Assembly (NCBI GenBank): GCA_035570595.1
Contig: DATMLF010000016.1
Location: forward strand, 1 to 46,356
Origin: AP-15 sp035570595
GTDB taxonomy: Bacteria; Pseudomonadota; Alphaproteobacteria; ATCC43930; CGMCC-115725
Reading direction: 5' to 3'
Length of the DNA: 46,356 nt
In this document: piece by piece, positions 33,602-44,452 of the stretch
Position numbering within the stretch: the stretch's first letter is position 1
Layout of the letters: the number at the start of each line of letters is the position of its first letter
Program-made: the position numbers and the translations under genes
Notes under the pieces: model-generated
Told to the model about the DNA's origin: nothing
Seen by the model: the letters and a program-made list of their open reading frames with translations, nothing else
Database searches by the model: none

Positions 33602-34453
33602 ATGATCACGGAATTCGGCGAGGACCGCCAACGCCGGCTCGTCCTCGACTATTTCGGCGGCGACGCGCGGCTGCGCCTGCTGCGGCGAACCCAGACCTTC
33701 GGCTCGCCGGTGTTTGTCGTCGATTTCGACCGCGGCGCGCGGCATTTCCGCACCCTCGGCTCGTTTGGCAGCAGCATCCAGGTGACCGAGCAGTCGAGCA
33801 TGGACCTGCTTTACCCGGCGCGGCTGGTGTTTCACTACGAACGGCTGATGTCGCTGTCGTTTGCGATGGCGCGGCAGGCGGTGACGGCGCTGCTGCTCGG
33901 CGTTGGCGGGGCGGCGATGTGGCGCTTTATGCGCGCTTACCTGCCGGATTGCGCACCCACCCTGGTCGACGCCGACGAGGCCATCGTCGCGATGGCGCGG
34001 CGCTGGTTCTACCTGACCCAGCGGGTCACGATCGAGCTGGCGCAGCAATTCGTCGCCGCGACGACCGCCCGCTTCGACGTGATCCTCGTCGACCTCTACA
34101 ACTCCGCCGGGCCGGCCGAAAGCAACGAGCTGTTCTGGACGCGGTGCCTCGACGCGCTCAGCCCCGGCGGGGTCCTCGCCAACAACTGGGCCGATTTCTC
34201 GGTCAACCCGGCGGTCCGGCCGATGGCGGACGCGCTCGCCGTAGTCGCCGAGGCGCGCGGTCTCGCACCGATCTATGTGACGCGGCGCGGCTTCCGCGAC
34301 AATCTCGTGCAGTACGTGGCGACCGAGCCCGGCATCGGCGCCGAGGCCATGACCGACGTGCACGCCCGCTTTGTCGCGCAGCACCGCCCGCCCGACCGTG
34401 GCCGCGGCATCCTCGAAAACTGCATCGTGGCGACCCGCTTCCCGATCGACTAA
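33602..34453 (+). CDS. spermidine synthase-like methyltransferase-fold protein
   Basis: A 283-aa protein of the spermidine/spermine synthase superfamily. The N-terminal beta region (GSPVFVVDFDRGARHFRTLG) and Q-S-S-M-D-L-L-Y-P precede the Rossmann-like nucleotide motif L-L-L-G-V-G-G-A-A-M-W-R (about 98-109). Then come L-V-D-A-D-E-A-I-V-A-M-A-R and D-V-I-L-V-D-L-Y-N-S, and L-S-P-G-G-V-L-A-N-N-W. The aspartates typical of polyamine binding are not all evident, so true aminopropyl transfer is uncertain. ATG 33602 is closest to the domain start; a longer frame from 33548 adds only Arg-rich residues. It is 32 bp before the hydrolase gene on the same strand. Confidence 0.82.
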   Translation: MITEFGEDRQRRLVLDYFGGDARLRLLRRTQTFGSPVFVVDFDRGARHFRTLGSFGSSIQVTEQSSMDLLYPARLVFHYERLMSLSFAMARQAVTALLLGVGGAAMWRFMRAYLPDCAPTLVDADEAIVAMARRWFYLTQRVTIELAQQFVAATTARFDVILVDLYNSAGPAESNELFWTRCLDALSPGGVLANNWADFSVNPAVRPMADALAVVAEARGLAPIYVTRRGFRDNLVQYVATEPGIGAEAMTDVHARFVAQHRPPDRGRGILENCIVATRFPID

Positions 34454-34485
34454 CCTTGGTTTTTTGATCACGAGAGGACACCGGC

Positions 34486-35223
34486 ATGCCAAGCATCGAC
34501 CATCATGGCGCGCACATTCATTATGAGGAGTTCGGCCGGGGTTTCCCGATCCTGACGTTTGCGCCCGCCGGCTTGCAGTCGGTGATCGCGGTATGGAGCC
34601 AGCCCTCGGCGCCGATCAACCCGACGACCGAGTTCGCGGACAAGTACCGCGTCATTGCGATGGACCAGCGCAATGCCGGCGGCGAAAGCCGAGCGCCGAT
34701 CACCGCGGCGGACGGGTGGGACGCCTACACCGCCGACCACATCGCGCTGCTCGACCATCTCCGCGTCGACAAGTGCCATCTTTACGGCCAGTGCATCGGC
34801 GGGTCGTTCATCATCAACATGCTGAAGCATCACCCCGAGCGGGTGCAGTCGGCGGTGCTGGCGCAGCCGATCGGCCGCGTCGGCGCGATGGCGCCCGGCC
34901 GCCCCGCGCGCTTCGACAGCTGGGCCGAGACGTTGCAGGACCACCCGGAGGCGACCTCGCAGGCGCTCGACGCGTTTTGCCGGAACCTCTATGCGCCTGG
35001 GTTTGTCTACTGCGCCGACCGCGACTTTGTGAAGACGATCAAGACTCCGTGCCTGGTGCTGGCCGGCAATGACGAAGCGCACCCGTGGCCGATCTCGGAA
35101 GAGCTCTCGAAGCTGATCCCGAACTGCGCGTTCGTCGCGGAGTGGAAGACCGAGCCGGCGCTCACCGCCGCCAAGGTGCGGGTCAAGGAATTTCTGTCAA
35201 AGCACACCCCGGCGCATGCCTAG
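34486..35223 (+). CDS. alpha/beta hydrolase with Cys at the nucleophile position
   Basis: A 245-aa alpha/beta-hydrolase-fold protein. The oxyanion region F-A-P-A-G-L-Q-S near 25-32 and the strand M-D-Q-R-N-A-G-G-E-S are typical. The nucleophile elbow reads L-Y-G-Q-C-I-G-G-S at about 99-107, so the usual Ser is Cys. The acid and His appear in V-L-A-G-N-D-E-A-H-P-W-P. A Cys nucleophile occurs in dienelactone hydrolases and some uncharacterised relatives. It may be cotranscribed with the spermidine-synthase-like gene (32-bp gap with GAGAGGA as ribosome site) and converges with the DUF2244 gene. Confidence 0.85.
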   Translation: MPSIDHHGAHIHYEEFGRGFPILTFAPAGLQSVIAVWSQPSAPINPTTEFADKYRVIAMDQRNAGGESRAPITAADGWDAYTADHIALLDHLRVDKCHLYGQCIGGSFIINMLKHHPERVQSAVLAQPIGRVGAMAPGRPARFDSWAETLQDHPEATSQALDAFCRNLYAPGFVYCADRDFVKTIKTPCLVLAGNDEAHPWPISEELSKLIPNCAFVAEWKTEPALTAAKVRVKEFLSKHTPAHA

Positions 35224-35240
35224 CCGGACGGTTTCTCGTT

Positions 35241-35765
35241 TCAGGGTTCGGCCGGCGGGGTGAATGCCGCGCGCCAGCGGGTCAGCGCGTCGCGGATCGT
35301 GACGGCGAGCTCGCGGCGGGCGGCGGGCGGCAGAAAATCGCCGACCGCCAGATACCGCCCGTGCGAGGCGACAAACAGCCGGTTGCGGTCGGCATCGCGC
35401 TCCTCGAGGACGACCCGCAGCCAAAACGGCTGAAACCGCCACACCCGACGGCTGCCGCGCACGCTGATCCGTTCGACCGTAAAGGCGTCGCCCGCCAGGC
35501 GGAGAATTTCGCTGCGCCGGGCGCTGCGGTAATTCAGCCGAAAGGCGAGATAGATCAGCGCCACGTCGAGGCCGAAAAAGCCGGTCACCGGCCACGCCCC
35601 GACCGAGACAAAGCCGATCCCGACGGCGAGGCTGATCAGGCCCAGCACCAGCATCATCGCGTGAAAACCGCGCGGCGGCAGGCTGCGGTGCGGCAGCAGC
35701 ACGCGCTCGAAAAACGGGTGTCGCAGGGTAGCCGCGGGCGCGGCGCAGGCGGGCGGCGAAGGCAT
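35241..35765 (-). CDS. DUF2244 integral membrane protein
   Basis: A 174-aa protein with two close membrane helices (about 36-53 and 58-75) and a cytoplasmic C-terminal domain. Family marks are L-L-P-H-R-S-L-P-P-R-G-F near the start, R-R-V-W-R-F-Q-P-F-W-L-R-V, and F-V-A-S-H-G-R-Y-L-A-V-G-D-F-L-P-P-A-A-R. Function is unknown. The family is often found beside nth in alphaproteobacteria, as it is here (divergent, 120-bp gap). Confidence 0.9.
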   Translation of the reverse strand: MPSPPACAAPAATLRHPFFERVLLPHRSLPPRGFHAMMLVLGLISLAVGIGFVSVGAWPVTGFFGLDVALIYLAFRLNYRSARRSEILRLAGDAFTVERISVRGSRRVWRFQPFWLRVVLEERDADRNRLFVASHGRYLAVGDFLPPAARRELAVTIRDALTRWRAAFTPPAEP

Positions 35766-35885
35766 GGTCGGCCAAACATTACGGTGCCGGCAAAGTTGCG
35801 TAAAGCGCTGGCGATGGGCGCGGCGCCGCTTGGCGATGGTCGCGGGGTTTGCCGCGAGCGGGCGGCGCTTCTACACTGACCCCCG

Positions 35886-36674
35886 ATGCGGCTGATGTCG
35901 AAACGTGAAATCGGCGAGTTCTACCGGCGCTTGGCGGAGACCCGGCCGATCCCGCAGACCGAACTCGAGTTCATCAACCCGTTCACGTTGCTGATCGCGG
36001 TCGTGCTGTCGGCGCAGGCGACCGATGTCGGCGTCAACAAGGCGACCCCCGCCCTCTTCGCGTTGGCGGACGCACCGCAACAGATGCTGGCGCTCGGCGA
36101 GGAACGGGTGATCGAGCTGATTCGCACGATCGGGCTCTTTCGCACCAAAGCGAAGAACGTCATCGCGCTGAGCCGAATCCTGGTCGAGCGGCACAATGGC
36201 GAGGTGCCGCGCGACCGCGCCGCGCTCGAAGCGCTGCCGGGGGTCGGGCGCAAGACCGCGAACGTCGTGCTGAACGTGGCCTTTGGCGAGCCGACGATCG
36301 CGGTCGACACGCATATCTTTCGCGTCGGCAACCGCACTGGGCTCGCACCCGGAAAGAGGCCGCTAGAGGTCGAGACCGCGCTCAACCGGCGCACCCCGGC
36401 CAAATTCAAACCCTACGCCCATCACTGGCTGATCCTGCACGGGCGCTATGTGTGCAAGGCCCGCCAGCCGGACTGCCCGACCTGCGTCGTCGCCGATCTG
36501 TGCCACTATCCGGCAAAGACCGGCCCCGCCGAGCTGATCGCGGCACGCGCCGCCGCGGGCGAGCCCGCGGCGCTGACCGAGCCGCAGCCCGCGCGAGCCC
36601 GGCGCCGAGCCGCGCCGGCGGTCGAGAAAACCGCGGTCAGCCCGCGACGCGCACGAGCGCCGCGTCCGGCGTAG
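35886..36674 (+). CDS. nth: endonuclease III
   Basis: A 262-aa DNA glycosylase/AP lyase for oxidised pyrimidines. The helix-hairpin-helix L-P-G-V-G-R-K-T-A-N-V-V holds the catalytic Lys, and V-D-T-H-I-F-R the catalytic Asp. The 4Fe-4S cluster motif C-x6-C-x2-C-x5-C is complete (CKARQPDCPTCVVADLC). About 50 extra residues after the cluster are Ala/Arg/Pro-rich and basic, not part of the core fold, and could aid DNA binding. Its 3' end overlaps the bactofilin gene by 38 bp on the opposite strand, so this tail also reads through the end of that gene. Confidence 0.95.
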   Translation: MRLMSKREIGEFYRRLAETRPIPQTELEFINPFTLLIAVVLSAQATDVGVNKATPALFALADAPQQMLALGEERVIELIRTIGLFRTKAKNVIALSRILVERHNGEVPRDRAALEALPGVGRKTANVVLNVAFGEPTIAVDTHIFRVGNRTGLAPGKRPLEVETALNRRTPAKFKPYAHHWLILHGRYVCKARQPDCPTCVVADLCHYPAKTGPAELIAARAAAGEPAALTEPQPARARRRAAPAVEKTAVSPRRARAPRPA

Positions 36675-37245
36675 CCTCGCCCGCTTCGCCGGCCGGCTGC
36701 GCCTGGATGTCGCCCGAAATCTGCCCGCCGCATTCGATTTCGATCTGGCCGTAGCGGATCGTCCCCGAGACCCGGCCGGTGGCCTTGATCAAGAGCCGCT
36801 TGCGGACCACGAGGTTGCCCTCGAACCGGCCCTTTACCTCGGCCTCCTCGATCGAGGCGGAGCCCTTGAAGAGACCGCCCTCGGCAATGTCGACATCGCG
36901 GCAGTTGGTCAGGTTGGCCTCGACGCTGCCCTCGATAAAGAGCTTGTCGCAGGAGTTGATCTCGCCCGACAAGGTGATCTCGCGGCCGACGCTCAGCCGG
37001 CGCATGTCGCCCTCGGTTCGCGACTGGCCAAACCCCTCGCCGGGCCGGCGCAACGGATCGGGCGGGCGCACCGCGTCGGCCGCGCGCGCCAAGTCCGGCG
37101 TTCGCGGCGGCATCGTCGGCGGCGGCCGGACCGGGGTGCTGGCCGGCACTCCCGCCGGCCGCACGGGTTTTGTCGGAATCCCCAGATCGTCAGACGACTC
37201 TGCCATTTTGCGGTCCTCTGCTTCGCTTCGCTTGCGGCTGAACAT
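36637..37245 (-). CDS. bactofilin (polymer-forming cytoskeletal protein)
   Basis: A 202-aa protein. Residues 1-80 are a Pro/Arg-rich disordered N-terminus, followed by the right-handed beta-helix domain (about 83-180) with short hydrophobic repeats such as LSVGREITLSGEINSCDKLF, VEGSVEANL, GLFKGSASIEEAEVKGRFEG and TGRVSGTIRYGQIEIE. Bactofilins polymerise without nucleotide and position cell-wall or stalk machinery at the membrane. The C-terminal tail overlaps nth by 38 bp. No M23 peptidase gene, a frequent partner, is next to it. Confidence 0.92.
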   Translation of the reverse strand: MFSRKRSEAEDRKMAESSDDLGIPTKPVRPAGVPASTPVRPPPTMPPRTPDLARAADAVRPPDPLRRPGEGFGQSRTEGDMRRLSVGREITLSGEINSCDKLFIEGSVEANLTNCRDVDIAEGGLFKGSASIEEAEVKGRFEGNLVVRKRLLIKATGRVSGTIRYGQIEIECGGQISGDIQAQPAGEAGEATPDAALVRVAG

Positions 37246-37281
37246 GGGTCGGACATCCGCTCGAGATTGTTCCGGAAAGGC

Positions 37282-37545
37282 CTACGCCGCTGACCCGGCC
37301 GCCGGCAGCGGCGCGGTCGGCGGCAACGCTTCGAACCCGCGCACCAAAACGCCCGCGGCAGGCGCCGGCGCAAACCTGCCGGAAAGCGCCGCACGGCTGG
37401 CAAGGATGCGTCCGGCGCGGTTGCGCAGTCTCCGCGCCGCCGCGTCGAGCCGTCTTGGTGCCATCACGTCGAAGTACCCCCGCGTCAAAAGATATCCGCT
37501 CGGCGGCAAAAAGAGAACGAGATTTATCCCGGCAACGGGCAGATC
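37282..37545 (-). pseudogene. remnant of an EI24/CysZ-like membrane protein
   Basis: On the minus strand, a stretch reading N-L-V-L-F-L-P-P-S-G-Y-L-L-T-R-G-Y-F-D-V-M then R-R-L-D-A-A-A-R-R-L-R-N-R-A-G-R-I closely follows the C-terminal signature of EI24-domain proteins (GYLLGREYFE...ALRRL...RRRHRGRV). After it, F-A-P-A-P-A-A-G-V-L-V-R-G-F-E-A-L matches the final helix, but about eight residues and the hydrophobic core between are missing, and the whole N-terminal two-thirds is absent. Upstream codons in this frame look random. EI24 genes often lie near nth in this class of bacteria, which supports decay of a resident gene. The identification is by memory of the family. Confidence 0.6.
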
Positions 37546-37742
37546 GCGCGATCGGCCCGTAAGACCGGACCGCGGCCGGTGGCGCGTGCTCATACGACCC
37601 CTCATACGACCCGCCATCCCCGGCGCTCCAAAACCCGCTCGGCGGCGTGCCGGCAGCGGCGGGCGGGCCCGCGAAACCAATCCGCGAACGGCGACGTTCG
37701 TCATCTGCCCGCGCGTCCCAGCGGGCTCATCAGGGTACCAAA

Positions 37743-37949
37743 ATGTCGAAAGAGACGCATACCAAGGCCGCCGAACATCACGACAACGCGGCCAAGGCGC
37801 ATCGCACCGCGGCCGAGCATCACGAAAAAGGCGACCACGAGACCGCGCACCGGCATTCGACAGCGGCGCACGAGCATTCGGCGCAGGCGCACCGGCATTC
37901 GACCGAGGCGCACCGGAGCAGTGGCGAACACCGCGCTGCTAAGAAATAA
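37743..37949 (+). CDS. histidine-rich small hydrophilic protein
   Basis: A 68-aa protein with 17 His and many Ala, Glu and Lys. Short repeats of the type A-A-E-H-H, K-A-H-R-T-A-A-E-H-H, H-R-H-S-T-A-A-H-E-H and A-H-R-H-S-T-E-A-H give a heptad-like amphipathic helix with His on one face. It could bind metal or buffer acid. Similar short Ala/His proteins occur in proteobacteria without assigned roles. The ATG at 37743 begins MSKETHTKAAEHHD and its Shine-Dalgarno is poor (AGGGTACCAAA). It lies 97 bp before glgX, same strand. Confidence 0.78.
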   Translation: MSKETHTKAAEHHDNAAKAHRTAAEHHEKGDHETAHRHSTAAHEHSAQAHRHSTEAHRSSGEHRAAKK

Positions 37950-38046
37950 TCGGCGACTCTCCGGGACGGGCGCCGCCTCGTCCCGGGGAGCATCGCGTCA
38001 ACCGCGCCGGCCTGTTGGTTCCGGCGCAACAAGACACAGGGGAACC

Positions 38047-40185
<2,139 letters not shown>

Positions 40186-40247
40186 CCGCCCGCCGCCCGC
40201 GCCCCGGCTCGCTCCGCCACGAAACGTCAAAGCGCGAGCGCCGGCGA

Positions 40248-42977
40248 CTAGCGCGCCGGCTGATCGCGGCCGAAGACCCCTTCCCTGCCCTGCCGCAGGA
40301 CCGCTTGCGCGTCGAGCTTGCCCAGCATCTCGATCAAGCCGGCAACAAGACCGGTCCACCCCGTTTGATGGCTGGCGCCGATGCCGGCGCCGTTGTCGCC
40401 ATGAAAGTATTCATAGAACAGCAGGTGGTCGCGCCAATAAGGGTCGCACTGGAACTTTTCGGCTCCCCCGTACACCGGCCGCCGCCCCGCGTCGTCGCGC
40501 AAAAAGATCCGGGTCAGCCGGGTGGCGATTTCCTGCGCAACCTCGAACAAATTCATCAGTCGCCCGGAGCCGGTCGGGCATTCGATTTTGAAGTTGTCGC
40601 CGTAATAGGCGAAGTAATGCATCAGCGCGCGGATGATCAGCGCGTTGACCGGCATCCAGACCGGCCCTCGCCAGTTCGAGTTGCCGCCGAACATGCCGCC
40701 GTCCGATTCCGCCGGCAGGTAGCCGACGCGGTATTCGCGGCCGCCGGCGCAGAACACGTAGGGATGCTCGGCGTGGCGGCGCGACAGCGAGCGGATCCCG
40801 TAAGGGCTCAGAAACTCGTCCTCGTCGAGCATCCGCGTCAGGATCCGGCGCAGCCGGTCGCGGTTGACGAGGCCCATGATCCCGCGCTCGGCCACGCCGA
40901 GATGGCCGGGGCCGGTCGGATGGATCGCTTCGAGCAGCTCCGGCATGCGCCGGACCCGCTCGGCCATCCGGCGCGTCAGCTCGGGAACCTGCTCGCGCTG
41001 GCGTTTGTCGACCGCGGTCACCGCGCAGAGCGGCAACAGCCCCACCAGCGAGCGGACCTTGAGCCGGGTGGCGGTGCCGTCGGGCAGGCGCAGCACGTCG
41101 TAGTAAAAGCCGTCCTCCTCGTCCCACATGCCGTCCGGGCCGATATTGTTGATCGCCCGCGCGATCAGCAGGAACTCGATCGCGTAGGTCGCCGCCAAAT
41201 CCTGGTAGGTCGGGTCGTGCGCCGCCAGCTCATAGGCGATTTCCAGCATGTTCTGACAAAAGAGCGCGACCCAGGCGGTGCCGTCGGCCTGCTCCAGGTG
41301 GCCGCCGGTCGGCAGCGGCGCGCTGCGGTCGAACACCCCGATATTGTCAAGCCCGAGAAATCCGCCCTCGAACAGGCTGCGGCCGAAGCGGTCCTTGCGG
41401 TTGACCCACCAGCCGAAATTGGCCGCGAGCTTGCCGAACATCCGCTTCAGGAAGTCGAGCTCGGTGTTGCCGCGCAGCGCCTCTTCCATGCGATAGGCAA
41501 AGATCGTCGCCCAGGCCTGGACCGGCGGGTTCACGTCGCTGAAATTCCATTCGTAGGCCGGGATCTGGCCCGTCGGATGCAGGTATTGCTGGTCGAGCAA
41601 CAGCTCCAGTTGCTGCTTGGCGAAGTCGATGTCGACGGTCGCCAGCGCCAGCGCGTGAAACCCGAGGTCCCAGGCGGCGAACCACGGATATTCCCATTTG
41701 TCGGGCATCGAGATCACGTGCTCGCCGATCAAGTGGAACCACTCATGGTTGCGCACCAGGCGGGTTGGCGACCGCATCGGGTCGGCGCCGTGCTCGGCGA
41801 GCCATTTGTCGGCGTCGAGAAAAAAATACTGCTTGCTCCACAACATCCCGGCGAGCGCCTGCCGCATCACCCGGGCGGCATCCGCGCCGACGCGGGCCGG
41901 GGTAATCGCGCGGTAAAACGCGTCGGCCTCGCCGCGGCGCTGCGCTATCGTTTGGTCGAAAGCGCAAAACGGCCCGGCGAGCATGGCCCCGCTCAACCGC
42001 AGCCGGATCGTGCCGGTCGCCCCGGCAGCGAGCTCGACCCGGTAATGGGCGGCCGCCTTGGTTCCGGTCCGGGCCGGGTTGACGGCATCGCCGCGGCCGG
42101 CCACCACATAGTCGTGGATCGCGTCCTTGACGTAGGGCGTGGCGTTGGGCGTGTCGAAAATCCGCTCGTTGTTGGTCTCGTTCTCGGTAAAGAGCAGCGG
42201 CGGGTTGTCGCCGCAGAAAAGAAAATAGTCGCCAAGCTCGGCGTGGGAGGCCCCGATCACGCCGGCGCCGTCCTGCGGCGGCAGCGCGCGCAGCGCCGGC
42301 TTGGGCGGGTCGGGCCACCACGCCCAGCTGTTGCGAAACCACAAGGTCGGCAGGACGTGCAGGGCCGCCGGGTCGGGTCCGCGGTTCACCAGGTCGACCC
42401 GGATCAGCAAGTCGGTCGGCCCCGTCTTTGCGTATTCGACGAATACGTCGAAGTAGCGGTCCTCGTCGAAAACGCCGGTGTCTAGCAGCTCATACTCCGG
42501 GTGCCCGGGGCCGCGCCGCCGGTTGGTTTCGACGAGATCGCCATACGGGTAAGCATCCTGCGGATACTTATACAAATACTTCATATACGAGTGAGTCGGC
42601 GTGTTATCGAGGTAGAAATAGTATTCCTTTACGTCTTCGCCATGATTGCCTTCGGCATTGGTCAGCCCGAACAGGCGCTCTTTCAGGATCGGGTCCCTGC
42701 CGTTCCACAGCGCGAGTGCAAAGCACAGCCGCTGACGGTCGTCGCTGATCCCGGCAAGGCCGTCCTCACCCCAGTGATAGGCGCGCGAGCGGGCCTGGTC
42801 GTGGGTGAAATAATTCCACGCGTCGCCGTGCTCGCTGTAGTCCTCGCGGACCGTGCCCCATTGGCGCTCGCTGAGGTACGGCCCCCAGAGCCGCCAGGCC
42901 ACCCGCCCGCCGCGCGCTTCGTCGAGCCGCCCCTCCTCCGCCGTCCTCTTCTCCCGCCCCCCTGTCTGCGTCGGCAT
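40248..42977 (-). CDS. MGH1/GH63-like glycoside hydrolase (glucosidase)
   Basis: A 909-aa cytoplasmic protein (no signal peptide) with an (alpha/alpha)6 barrel in its C-terminal two-thirds. Landmarks are GPYLSERQWGTVREDYSEHG at about 30-50, F-G-L-T-N-A-E-G-N-H-G-E-D-V-K-E-Y-Y, W-E-Y-P-W-F-A-A-W-D-L-G-F-H near the middle (aspartate as likely general acid), Y-E-W-N-F-S-D-V-N-P-P-V, G-F-L-G-L-D-N-I, and S-N-W-R-G-P-V-W-M-P-V-N near the C-terminus. It probably removes glucose from small alpha-glucosides such as mannosylglycerate-type or glucosylglycerate-type solutes, but the substrate is unproved. Start 42977 has GGAGGAAAG before it; a frame from 43055 is longer but has no ribosome site. The next gene upstream, after a 293-bp gap, is ackA on the same strand. 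Confidence 0.88.
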   Translation of the reverse strand: MPTQTGGREKRTAEEGRLDEARGGRVAWRLWGPYLSERQWGTVREDYSEHGDAWNYFTHDQARSRAYHWGEDGLAGISDDRQRLCFALALWNGRDPILKERLFGLTNAEGNHGEDVKEYYFYLDNTPTHSYMKYLYKYPQDAYPYGDLVETNRRRGPGHPEYELLDTGVFDEDRYFDVFVEYAKTGPTDLLIRVDLVNRGPDPAALHVLPTLWFRNSWAWWPDPPKPALRALPPQDGAGVIGASHAELGDYFLFCGDNPPLLFTENETNNERIFDTPNATPYVKDAIHDYVVAGRGDAVNPARTGTKAAAHYRVELAAGATGTIRLRLSGAMLAGPFCAFDQTIAQRRGEADAFYRAITPARVGADAARVMRQALAGMLWSKQYFFLDADKWLAEHGADPMRSPTRLVRNHEWFHLIGEHVISMPDKWEYPWFAAWDLGFHALALATVDIDFAKQQLELLLDQQYLHPTGQIPAYEWNFSDVNPPVQAWATIFAYRMEEALRGNTELDFLKRMFGKLAANFGWWVNRKDRFGRSLFEGGFLGLDNIGVFDRSAPLPTGGHLEQADGTAWVALFCQNMLEIAYELAAHDPTYQDLAATYAIEFLLIARAINNIGPDGMWDEEDGFYYDVLRLPDGTATRLKVRSLVGLLPLCAVTAVDKRQREQVPELTRRMAERVRRMPELLEAIHPTGPGHLGVAERGIMGLVNRDRLRRILTRMLDEDEFLSPYGIRSLSRRHAEHPYVFCAGGREYRVGYLPAESDGGMFGGNSNWRGPVWMPVNALIIRALMHYFAYYGDNFKIECPTGSGRLMNLFEVAQEIATRLTRIFLRDDAGRRPVYGGAEKFQCDPYWRDHLLFYEYFHGDNGAGIGASHQTGWTGLVAGLIEMLGKLDAQAVLRQGREGVFGRDQPAR

Positions 42978-43270
42978 CTTTCCTCCGCGCTCCAAGTCGG
43001 CAACCGACGTGTACATTTGTGACTTCTTGTTCAGCCATTTGGGGTGATCGGGCAATCGTAAATTTGCAGCATAACGGGCGAGAGATCGTCTTGGCGACGA
43101 ACTTCCGGTTTCTCAACGGGTAACACGCAATGGTTAATTCGAGATTGGCAGGATCGAGTAACGGCCCGGACGGCGCCACCTGAGCGGACTGTTTCTGCCA
43201 ACGGCGCGCGGTTTTTCGGCTCAGCAAGAACCGCCCCTCATGACGCCCGGGGCGTTCGAGCACCTCGGCG
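42978..43270. other. 293-bp gap upstream of the glucosidase
   Basis: The part at 43020-43140 is AT-richer and should hold the glucosidase promoter. Nothing else was recognised. The last 100 bp before ackA include a GC-rich imperfect repeat without clear meaning. Confidence 0.35.
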
Positions 43271-44452
43271 TCAGCGTGCCACGAGCGCGCGGGTGTGGCG
43301 CGCGATCATCAGGTTTTCGTCGGTCTTGACGACATAGGCGCCGACGCGGCTCTCGGGCGTGCTGATGCGCTCCTTGTGCTCCCGGTTCGCCCCTTCGTCG
43401 AGACCGAGACCCAGCCAAGCGCACGCCCGGCAGATCGCGGCGCGCACCGGGGCGGCGTTCTCGCCGACCCCGGCCGTGAACACGACGGCGTCGAGCCCGC
43501 CCAAAGCCGCGGCGAGCGAAGCAATGTGCCGCGCCGTGCGATAGCAGAACAGCTCGACCGCGAACCGCGCGCGCGGCTCCTCGCTCGCCAGCAATTCGCG
43601 GAAATCGGACGAAACCCCGGAGAGCCCGAGCATACCCGAGCGGCGGTAGAGCAGGTCGACCAGCGCGTCCGCCGCCATCTTCTTCTGCTGGATCAGGTGC
43701 AGCACGACCCCCGGGTCAAGCTCGCCGCAGCGCGTCCCCATCGGCAGCCCGTCGAGCGCGGTGAAGCCCATTGTCGTCGCGACCGACACGCCCGCGCGCA
43801 TCGCGCAGGCCGAGCAGCCGTTGCCGAGATGGGCGACGACGACCCGGCCGTTGGCGATCTCGGGCGCGCGCTGCGGCAGCACCGAGGCGATGTACTCGTA
43901 GGAGAGGCCGTGAAAGCCGTAGCGCCGCACGCCTTCGTCAAACAGCGAATAGGGCAACGCAAAGGCCTGCTCGACCTCGGGCGCGGTGCGGTGAAACGCC
44001 GTGTCGAAGCACGCGACCTGCGGCAAGTCGGGCCTCAGCCGCAGCGCCGCCTTGATCGGCTCGAGATTGTGCGGCTCGTGCAACGGCGCGAGCGGCACCA
44101 GCGCCTCGAGCTCGGCCATGAGCTCCGCGGTGACGCGGGCCGGGCGCGAATGGCGCAGGCCGCCGTGGACGACCCGGTGGCCGAGCCCGGCCAGGTCCCG
44201 CCCGCCGAGCTGCTGCCGCGCCCACGGGATCAGCGCGGGCAGCAGGTCGCTCGGGGCCGTCGCCGGTGTCCCGCCCGGCTCCGGGGGGTCGATCGCCTCG
44301 CCCCGCGCGCCGGCGGCGGTCGCCGTGGGATGCACGCCGATCCCGTCCACCTGCCCCGACAGCAGGCGGCGTTCGCCCTCGTAAAAGCTGAATTTGAGCG
44401 AGGACGAGCCGGCGTTGACGACGCCGATCAGCGGCTCGGTTGCTGGCGCCAT
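43271..44452 (-). CDS. ackA: acetate/propionate kinase
   Basis: A 393-aa ASKHA-fold kinase that interconverts acetyl phosphate and acetate. The motifs are V-N-A-G-S-S-S-L-K-F (10-19), G-H-R-V-V-H-G-G, C-F-D-T-A-F-H, G-F-H-G-L-S-Y-E-Y, V-A-H-L-G-N-G-C-S and M-G-F-T-A-L-D-G-L-P-M-G-T-R-C-G. Length is usual. ATG 44452 has AAGGAGG eight bases upstream. No phosphotransacetylase or phosphoketolase gene is beside it in the window; MaeB's C-terminal domain is related in fold but not expected to be active. A 293-bp gap leads to the glucosidase gene on the same strand. Confidence 0.94.
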   Translation of the reverse strand: MAPATEPLIGVVNAGSSSLKFSFYEGERRLLSGQVDGIGVHPTATAAGARGEAIDPPEPGGTPATAPSDLLPALIPWARQQLGGRDLAGLGHRVVHGGLRHSRPARVTAELMAELEALVPLAPLHEPHNLEPIKAALRLRPDLPQVACFDTAFHRTAPEVEQAFALPYSLFDEGVRRYGFHGLSYEYIASVLPQRAPEIANGRVVVAHLGNGCSACAMRAGVSVATTMGFTALDGLPMGTRCGELDPGVVLHLIQQKKMAADALVDLLYRRSGMLGLSGVSSDFRELLASEEPRARFAVELFCYRTARHIASLAAALGGLDAVVFTAGVGENAAPVRAAICRACAWLGLGLDEGANREHKERISTPESRVGAYVVKTDENLMIARHTRALVAR

